From: Candidatus Krumholzibacteriia bacterium
Lineage (GTDB): Bacteria; Krumholzibacteriota; Krumholzibacteriia; LZORAL124-64-63
NCBI GenBank assembly: GCA_029935695.1
Contig: JAOZJV010000128.1
Location: 1-8,448, forward strand
DNA: 8,448 bases
Direction of reading: 5' to 3'
Under the pieces are notes generated by a model, which saw only the letters and a program-made list of their open reading frames with translations, was not told the origin of the DNA and ran no database searches. Positions 1 through 4,751 of this stretch are shown here, piece by piece. Numbering within the stretch: the first letter of the stretch is position 1; each line of letters starts with the position of its first letter. The position numbers and the translations under genes are program-made.

Positions 1-93
1 GATGGTTCTCACGATAATCCCCCCGAAATTGACCACGATACGGAGCAAATTGAAATACTATTCATGGATTCAATAACAGTTCCACCAAAATAG
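1..93 (+). CDS. Possible 3' end of an upstream gene (partial, unknown function)
   Basis: Reading from base 1, the frame stays open for 30 codons and stops at TAG 91-93, ending in residues ILFMDSITVPPK. The visible residues are rich in Asp and Glu, as in an exposed protein C-terminus. The stop lies only 4 nt before the -35 box of the next operon, a typical spacing between neighbouring genes. No domain can be recognised. Thirty open codons can easily occur by chance, and a second frame starting at ATG 2 also stays open for 24 codons, so this is tentative. Confidence 0.35.
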   Translation, partial: DGSHDNPPEIDHDTEQIEILFMDSITVPPK

Positions 94-97
94 CCAC

Positions 98-126
98 TTG
101 ACAGTGAATATATTTAATTCTACTGT
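98..126 (+). promoter_or_regulatory. Sigma-70-type promoter of the GntR-ABC operon
   Basis: A perfect TTGACA (-35) lies at 98-103. After a 17-bp AT-rich spacer comes TACTGT (121-126), which matches the TATAAT consensus at 4 of 6 positions. Transcription would start near 133, about 30 nt before the ATG at 163. The -10 box overlaps the left arm of a palindrome, so a bound repressor would block RNA polymerase. Confidence 0.7.
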
Positions 127-145
127 GTATATAGTTTATACACAG
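123..145. promoter_or_regulatory. Perfect 9-5-9 palindrome, probable operator of the GntR/YtrA-type repressor
   Basis: CTGTGTATA (123-131) and TATACACAG (137-145) are exact reverse complements separated by 5 nt. The site overlaps the -10 box and probable transcription start, and sits just upstream of the repressor gene. GntR-family dimers bind inverted repeats, and YtrA-type regulators are usually encoded first in the operon they repress. TGTGTA/TACACA half-sites resemble those reported for Bacillus YtrA, from memory. Binding by this protein is inferred. Confidence 0.7.
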
Positions 146-162
146 CAAAAACGGAGAATAGA

Positions 163-540
163 ATGTTCATCACCCTGTCCCCGGAAAATCCTGATCCCAT
201 GTACCAACAGGTGCTGGATCAGATCAAAGACGCCATTGCCGCCGGGGAACTGAAACCCGATGAGCTGTTGCCTTCGATCAGGGAACTGGCTCTTGAGCTT
301 GGAGTCAGCGTCATCACCATCAAGCGGGCCTACCAGGATCTGGAATCCCAAGGGCTGATTCGCACCCGGCGGGGATTGGGTTCATTTGTCATTACGGTGG
401 ATCAGGATGTGCTGCGGAAAGAAAAGTTGACCGAATTCCAAAAAGAGCTGAGCCGGATCATTGCCCGTGGCAGGAAATTCAATATTTCAGCCGCAGATGT
501 CATCACTCTCATAAAGCAGATGGATGGGGGCCAGAAATGA
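163..540 (+). CDS. GntR-family transcriptional repressor, YtrA subfamily
   Basis: This 125-aa DNA-binding repressor probably controls its own operon. Residues about 10-76 form the winged helix-turn-helix typical of GntR proteins, with the hallmark stretches PMYQQVLDQIKDAIAAGEL, LPSIRELALELGVS, TIKRAYQDLESQGLI and the wing RRGLGSFV. The remaining roughly 45 residues are a short helical tail, too small for the FadR or UTRA effector domains; this defines the YtrA subfamily, whose tail serves dimerisation. The ATG at 163 is preceded by GGAG at 153-156 and gives the usual family N-terminus MFITL. The stop overlaps the next start (ATGA, 537-540), so translation is probably coupled to the ATPase gene. 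In the known family, YtrA regulators repress ABC transporter operons and are relieved by cell-envelope stress or antibiotics; the signal here is unknown. Confidence 0.93.
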   Translation: MFITLSPENPDPMYQQVLDQIKDAIAAGELKPDELLPSIRELALELGVSVITIKRAYQDLESQGLIRTRRGLGSFVITVDQDVLRKEKLTEFQKELSRIIARGRKFNISAADVITLIKQMDGGQK

Positions 541-1409
541 ATATGATGATGGAAACAAGCCGACTTTGCCGATCTTTTCCAGAGTTCGACCTGAAAGATG
601 TAGACCTGAAAGTGGCCCCAGGCAGTATTCTCGGCCTGATTGGCCCCAGTGGTGCCGGAAAAACAACCCTGATGAAGCTGCTCATGGGGCAACTCAAACC
701 ATCTTCCGGCAGCTTGAAAATTGCCGGCCTTTCATATCCCCATGATCTGAAGGAAATACGCCGGCGCATAGGTTTTGTTGGTGAAGATCCTCCCTTCCAA
801 CCCCGAAAACAGGTGCAGGAAATCGCCCACTTCATGCAACCTTATTACCCTCGTTGGGACTCCGCCCAATTCAATAATTTCCTCAAAGATTTTGACATTA
901 ATCCACTGCAACGTGTCGAATCCCTTTCACGGGGCCGCAAGACTTTGCTCTCTTTGGCCCTTGCTCTTTCCCATGAAGCAGAGCTGCTGCTGCTGGATGA
1001 GCCCACAGCCGGGCTGGATGCCATCAGACGCCGGATCGTGCTCAGACTGATGGCCGAGTTTGTGGTTGATGGAAACCGCTCCGTGGTGATCACCACCCAC
1101 CAGACAGAAGGCCTCGCCCCCCTGATCGACAAAATTGCCATCCTGAATAACGGTCGACTGATTCTGGAATCCGAAACAGAAAAATTACTCACCTCCTGGA
1201 AGTGGATCCTCTATCGCGATGGTGCTTTAACGGAGGAAATTGAGAATCAACTGTTGTGTAAGGAAAACGGGGCCTTTGGTAATCGGGGAATGATCCAGAA
1301 TTTCCCAAAACATGCAGAGGCTTTGGAAGCTGGCAGGACAGCCGGCGACATCCAGATCAGCAACACCTCCCTTGATGATATTCTGATTTCTCTAACGGAA
1401 GGAAAGTGA
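537..1409 (+). CDS. ABC transporter ATP-binding protein (YtrB-like)
   Basis: This 290-aa cytoplasmic ATPase powers the permease encoded next. Visible motifs are Walker A GPSGAGKTT (residues 36-44), a Q-loop position occupied by Glu83 (FVGEDPPF) instead of Gln, signature LSRGR (130-134) in place of LSGGQ, Walker B LLLLDE (150-155), D-loop GLD (159-161) and the H-loop His188 (ITTHQ). About 75 residues follow the last ATPase strand, an extension common in ATPases paired with ABC-2 permeases. ATG 537 overlaps the repressor stop and follows a G-rich stretch that can serve as ribosome-binding site; in-frame ATGs at 543, 546 and 549 are alternatives that would shorten the protein by only a few residues. 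The key catalytic residues (Lys42, Glu155, His188) are present, so it should be active. The substrate cannot be told from sequence; neighbours suggest export or envelope defence. Confidence 0.95.
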   Translation: MNMMMETSRLCRSFPEFDLKDVDLKVAPGSILGLIGPSGAGKTTLMKLLMGQLKPSSGSLKIAGLSYPHDLKEIRRRIGFVGEDPPFQPRKQVQEIAHFMQPYYPRWDSAQFNNFLKDFDINPLQRVESLSRGRKTLLSLALALSHEAELLLLDEPTAGLDAIRRRIVLRLMAEFVVDGNRSVVITTHQTEGLAPLIDKIAILNNGRLILESETEKLLTSWKWILYRDGALTEEIENQLLCKENGAFGNRGMIQNFPKHAEALEAGRTAGDIQISNTSLDDILISLTEGK

Positions 1410-1410
1410 C

Positions 1411-2037
1411 ATGGCTAACCTGATACGAAAATACGGCATGTTCTACCTGACCCATGCCGTGACATTCTTTTTCCTTTGCGCCTATTCGCTGGCAGCCAAT
1501 GCGCCCAACTACCCTTTCCTGCCAGCTCTGTTTCTTCCCATATACCTCAGCGCAGCCGTTGCCATGAGTGAGCGCGAGGCCGGCGATCCACTATTGGGAA
1601 TTCTGCCCCTTACGCCTCGTGAGATCATGAAGGTGAAATTCATTCTGGGATTTGTATTTGTGGTCGTTTGCTGGTTTAACATGGGTGCTTTTACGGTGCT
1701 CCAGAATTTGAGTCCGCAACTGACCGTCCAGGTGATGAAACTCAATACCCTGAGCAGCATTTTCACCCTTTTACTGGCGGCTGCCTTCCAGCTGGGAATT
1801 CAATTTTTTGGCTGGCCGAACTTTCATAAACTGATCATTTTCTGTGCTGTGATGTTTGGGCTTTTCGGTATTATTTTCTTTATCAGCCTGGCTAAATCAG
1901 GACACAATCATCCCAGTGAATTTCCGCTGATTCCTGTTCTTGATTCCCTGCCGGTGTTGGTGGTGGGAGCGCTTGCTGTGGTGGGTATTTTAATATTCAA
2001 TTTTGCGCTTCGTCGTGGCTCGTGGGATGCCGTCTGA
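1411..2037 (+). CDS. ABC-2-type transporter permease, six predicted membrane helices
   Basis: This 208-aa inner-membrane protein is probably the membrane partner of the preceding ATPase. Hydrophobic segments lie at about residues 10-30, 36-52, 75-97, 115-135, 140-160 and 180-202. Between helices 2 and 3 is SEREAGDPLLGILPLTPREI, followed by a lysine-containing helix start; this matches the conserved 'E...lL.sLP.tr.eIv..K' pattern of small ABC-2 permeases of the ABC2_membrane_5 type and probably forms the cytoplasmic coupling region. The start is 1 nt after the ATPase stop, and GGAAGGAAAG just upstream is a good ribosome-binding site inside the end of the ATPase gene. No second permease gene follows, so the active transporter is presumably a homodimer of this subunit with two ATPases. 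The family assignment rests on topology, motif and context. Confidence 0.85.
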   Translation: MANLIRKYGMFYLTHAVTFFFLCAYSLAANAPNYPFLPALFLPIYLSAAVAMSEREAGDPLLGILPLTPREIMKVKFILGFVFVVVCWFNMGAFTVLQNLSPQLTVQVMKLNTLSSIFTLLLAAAFQLGIQFFGWPNFHKLIIFCAVMFGLFGIIFFISLAKSGHNHPSEFPLIPVLDSLPVLVVGALAVVGILIFNFALRRGSWDAV

Positions 2038-2194
2038 AACAGGGCGGAAATTTTTGGCAAGAAAATCTTAAATTTGATGGCCATTTTCTGCTTTTGGCCA
2101 ATACTGTACGCAATAGCTGATCTTCAATCAGCCATTAATTGCCCAACCGATTGCCTTCACGAAATCTACCACAACAACAAATGGGGGAAATACC

Positions 2195-2983
2195 ATGTTC
2201 ACCAGAAATTCCAAGCAGTTCCTTCTACTTGCAGCACTGGTTCTGGCCTTTTTCGCTTTAAACGGCTGTTCCAGTGATGACGACCCTGCCGATCCAGGTG
2301 GCGGCGGCAGCAGTGATGCCCCGGTTTTTTCCGCTGGAGCAGGTGCCTCCATTGAGTTGCCAGCCGGACTGGAATCTTCCAACGATCCCAACGCACAATT
2401 GGTTGCAGGCTACATGGCACAAGTCAATATCCTAGCCAGCATGAGCAATATTTTTGATGTTCCTGATGGTGCAAAAAAATCCATGAACAAGGATAGCAGC
2501 TGGGAATACACCTGGAGTATCAACGAACCTCCTGTGGTCATGTCCATGACCCTGACCGTCCGCGAACTCTCTGAAAGCTATACCTGGACCCTTCGCATTG
2601 ATGGCACCGATGGCGAAATGACCTTCGACAATGACATCGTCTATTTTGCCGAAGCTGCCAAAGATGAATCCTATGGTTCTTTCTACTTTTACGACATCGA
2701 GGGTGACGTCAATGATGTGATCTTCAGCTGGGAATGGTCCACCGATTCTGCTGGGGTCTTTACCATGACCATGATTGCCGGTGACGATACTGAGGGGTTC
2801 AAATCCGTATTTGTTGTCAACCCGGATGGGTCTGGAACCCTGGACATCTACGAAAATGTCGAAATGAGCTGGCAGATTCTCCTGCACTTCGAATGGGATG
2901 CCCTTGGAAATGGCTCCTGGATTGTTTATGAAGACGGTGTGGAATCAGCTTCTGGTAATTGGTATATTGGCGGAAATCGATAA
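2195..2983 (+). CDS. Outer-membrane-type lipoprotein of unknown family
   Basis: This 262-aa protein begins with a lipoprotein signal: MFTRNSK, a hydrophobic core (residues 9-22), then lipobox LNGC with the lipidated Cys25. The residues after it are SSDDD, with Ser at +2, which favours outer-membrane retention in classical Lol rules. An Asp/Gly/Ser linker (about 26-43) follows. The remainder alternates hydrophobic and polar residues and is rich in Trp, Tyr, Asp and Glu, suggesting a beta-sandwich or small beta-barrel that is periplasmic or surface-exposed. I do not recognise the family and assign no function. GGGGGAA at 2183-2189 is a strong ribosome-binding site for ATG 2195. A 157-nt gap separates it from the ABC operon, and I found no convincing terminator or promoter there, so read-through from the operon cannot be excluded. 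Confidence 0.9.
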   Translation: MFTRNSKQFLLLAALVLAFFALNGCSSDDDPADPGGGGSSDAPVFSAGAGASIELPAGLESSNDPNAQLVAGYMAQVNILASMSNIFDVPDGAKKSMNKDSSWEYTWSINEPPVVMSMTLTVRELSESYTWTLRIDGTDGEMTFDNDIVYFAEAAKDESYGSFYFYDIEGDVNDVIFSWEWSTDSAGVFTMTMIAGDDTEGFKSVFVVNPDGSGTLDIYENVEMSWQILLHFEWDALGNGSWIVYEDGVESASGNWYIGGNR

Positions 2984-3013
2984 CCGTCGGTAGATTTGGA
3001 TGGAAACGTTTAT

Positions 3014-3042
3014 GCCCCGGACAGAAAAGCTCTGTCCGGGGC
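3014..3042. terminator. Perfect 12-bp GC-rich hairpin between convergent genes, probable bidirectional terminator
   Basis: GCCCCGGACAGA (3014-3025) and TCTGTCCGGGGC (3031-3042) pair perfectly around the 5-nt loop AAAGC. The hairpin lies 31 nt after the lipoprotein stop and 31 nt beyond the stop of the - strand propeller gene, the usual place for a shared terminator. Neither side has the run of T expected for a classical intrinsic terminator, so it may instead act as an RNA 3'-end stabiliser or a U-tract-independent terminator. Confidence 0.65.
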
Positions 3043-3072
3043 CGATACTAAGACTTGATCACCCGTTCAAAA

Positions 3073-4461
3073 TCATTTCACCAACACCATTCGTTTGGTC
3101 TCCAAACTGTCATGGGTCTCAATCTGATACAGATAAACACCCGCCGCCGCAGCTATCCCCGAATCATCATTGCCATCCCAGCTGACCTGATGAGTACCAT
3201 GCTCAAAAGATTGTCCGGAAATCAATCTGCGCACCACTTTGCCCGTAACATCGAAAACAGAAAGGTTCACCGAACCGGCCTGGGGCAAATCAAACTGAAT
3301 GGTGGTCACCGGATTGAATGGATTAGGCGTATTTTGCCAGAGCTGGACTCGTGAAGCCGGCGCATTCACCATTTCATCAGGATCATCAAAATCACCGGGT
3401 TCCACGCTTACGACAAACGTATTAAAGGCGTATTTCAGGATGCCTTGAGAGCCATTCTTGTAAACGATGTGAGGTGTATCATCCTCGTCAATGACCAAGG
3501 CGGTCCCGGTTCCGGTCACCCCGCCTGACTCCAGCGTTTCCAATATCCAGGCTTCTCCATTCCATTGGGCATATTTGAAGGTGTGCGAATTCCAGCTGAT
3601 ATAATAGCCGTGGGAAATACAAGGGTAACCATTGCTGTCCAAAGCCATGGATGTGTAGCGCCCGCCAGTATCGATTGTCTCTATGGCCCACTCGTCACCA
3701 GTTTTTTTGGCATATTTGAGGTTATCGGGCCAATCATAATAACTGATATGAACATTTTCCTCACTGTCCAGCAGGATTGAGGTGAACGCCCCCACGGATC
3801 CTTCACTGTCAACAGTTTCCAGGTGCCACATGCTTCCATCCCATTCGGCATACCGAAGGTCACCAGTGGTATTGTTGCGATGGCAGATGTGCGCATGATC
3901 TTCCGAATCAAGAACCATATCACCATACAAGCCGACATAAAATTCACTGTCAACGGTCTCAAGGTGCCAACTCGTTCCATCGAAGCGGGCATACCGCAAA
4001 TCCACTTCCTGGTTATCGACATATGAAATATGGGGATATCCGAGGGAGTCAATATCGATGGCACAATCCTGGCCACAATCAACACTGCTGTCCACGGTCT
4101 CAAGATGCCAGGTGCTTCCATCGAAACGGGCATATTTTAAATGCCCTGCAAAGTCCCCCAGATCTTCATAATAGGCTATATGAGGATGGTCATTTTCATC
4201 CAAAACAAGATCTGCGGATCGGCCCATGACACCACCCGAGTCCACAATCTCAATTTGCCAATCATTGCCATCCCAATAGCCATACATGAGGTTTTCATTG
4301 GCATCATTTTGATAAGCTATGTGTTTTTGACCCTGGGAATCCAGGGCCAGGTTGGGGTACCCTCCTGCACTACCGATGGTCGAAAATTCCCAGTCGGCCA
4401 GCAGGGGCGTGGACAGAAACATAAACGACAAACAGGCTAACAAAACGACCAGTGATTTCAT
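3073..4461 (-). CDS. Secreted seven-repeat beta-propeller protein with C-terminal FlgD-like sorting domain
   Basis: This 462-aa exported protein opens with a Sec signal peptide (MKSLVVLL start, cleavage probably after Ala22). Residues 24-349 hold seven repeats of 44-50 aa, each opening WxxETVDS-like and containing LDSxGxPHISY and LxYAxxDGxxW; seven such units should close into one seven-bladed propeller. After an acidic linker (about 350-370), residues 371-462 form a FlgD-like Ig domain: NTPNPFNPVTTIQFDLP, VFDVTGKVVRRL, SWDGNDDSG, GVYLYQI and the basic end KRMVLVK. In FCB bacteria such domains act as tags for secretion across the outer membrane, often by type IX secretion; which machinery is used here cannot be seen. 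The start is fixed by AAGGAG 8 nt upstream. No catalytic residues are apparent; a binding or structural role is likely. The gene is divergent from the hybrid sensor gene. Confidence 0.93.
   Translation of the reverse strand: MKSLVVLLACLSFMFLSTPLLADWEFSTIGSAGGYPNLALDSQGQKHIAYQNDANENLMYGYWDGNDWQIEIVDSGGVMGRSADLVLDENDHPHIAYYEDLGDFAGHLKYARFDGSTWHLETVDSSVDCGQDCAIDIDSLGYPHISYVDNQEVDLRYARFDGTSWHLETVDSEFYVGLYGDMVLDSEDHAHICHRNNTTGDLRYAEWDGSMWHLETVDSEGSVGAFTSILLDSEENVHISYYDWPDNLKYAKKTGDEWAIETIDTGGRYTSMALDSNGYPCISHGYYISWNSHTFKYAQWNGEAWILETLESGGVTGTGTALVIDEDDTPHIVYKNGSQGILKYAFNTFVVSVEPGDFDDPDEMVNAPASRVQLWQNTPNPFNPVTTIQFDLPQAGSVNLSVFDVTGKVVRRLISGQSFEHGTHQVSWDGNDDSGIAAAAGVYLYQIETHDSLETKRMVLVK
3415..4392 (-). 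repeat. Seven tandem degenerate repeats of about 140 bp within the propeller gene
   Basis: Repeat boundaries, in gene order on the - strand, are 4392-4261, 4260-4111, 4110-3970, 3969-3829, 3828-3691, 3690-3550 and 3549-3415. Units three to five are most alike: each begins with codons for WHLETVDS, and units two and three end in nearly the same sequence encoding LKYARFDG or LRYARFDG. The DNA at 3951-3997 and 4093-4134 is close to identical, pointing to fairly recent internal duplication. Outer units have diverged more. Confidence 0.88.
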
Positions 4462-4469
4462 TGAAATTA

Positions 4470-4475
4470 CTCCTT
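4470..4475 (-). promoter_or_regulatory. Ribosome-binding site of the secreted propeller gene
   Basis: On the - strand this reads AAGGAG, 8 nt before the ATG at 4461-4459. It is a near-ideal Shine-Dalgarno match and settles the start of the 462-aa protein. Confidence 0.85.
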
Positions 4476-4541
4476 TTTAGGTGTTGCCAAGATGAAACCC
4501 CAAAACCAAATTTTTTCTGGCTGACAGAGTCCCAAACCACG

Positions 4542-4727
4542 ATGTGGCGTAGAATCTACCAACTCCCCCTGTTTATTGCTGTTCTGCTGGTAACAATTTT
4601 TAACTCATTTGAAACAGAAAGCCCATTTTCTTATTTATTTGTTACCGAATGGCTTTATTCTCCTGAGTTGGGTTTGCTTGCGGTCTGCTTGATCGCCACA
4701 TTGGTCCATCGGTTATTGCATCTGTAA
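4542..4727 (+). CDS. Possible small membrane protein (61 aa), doubtful
   Basis: From ATG 4542 the frame encodes 61 residues with a basic start (MWRRIYQ) and two hydrophobic stretches, at about residues 8-23 and 41-56, ending HRLLHL. Such a peptide could insert in the inner membrane as a hairpin. It lies in the space before the hybrid sensor gene, in the same reading frame, ending 24 nt before the proposed sensor start; its TAA overlaps an ATG at 4727. There is no clear ribosome-binding site. An upstream in-frame GTG at 4452 would overlap the divergent gene and is less likely. I do not recognise a family. It may be only an open stretch of the regulatory region. Confidence 0.35.
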   Translation: MWRRIYQLPLFIAVLLVTIFNSFETESPFSYLFVTEWLYSPELGLLAVCLIATLVHRLLHL

Positions 4728-4751
4728 TGTCCCCAATGAACGGACACTCCA

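Noticed and set aside
2078..2100. Inverted TGGCCA repeats (2078-2083 and 2095-2100) after the permease gene as a terminator
   Set aside because: Only 6 bp with an 11-nt loop and no following T-run; each arm is itself a palindrome, so the pairing is weak evidence.
2116..2132. GCTGAT / ATCAGC hairpin with a 5-nt loop upstream of the lipoprotein gene
   Set aside because: Six-bp stem without T-run or association with a recognisable promoter; too likely by chance.
2432..2887. 151-aa open frame on the - strand inside the lipoprotein gene
   Set aside because: Lies entirely antisense to a gene with clear signal peptide and ribosome-binding site; its residues show no domain or signal of their own.
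3681..4133. 150-aa alternate-frame ORF on the - strand inside the propeller gene
   Set aside because: It exists because the tandem repeats keep a second frame open; its translation only mirrors the repeat period and has no domain.
4589..4646. GGTAACAA / TTGTTACC inverted repeat with arms 42 nt apart before the sensor gene
   Set aside because: An 8-bp match at unconstrained distance is expected about once in a region of this size; it also lies within the small ORF.
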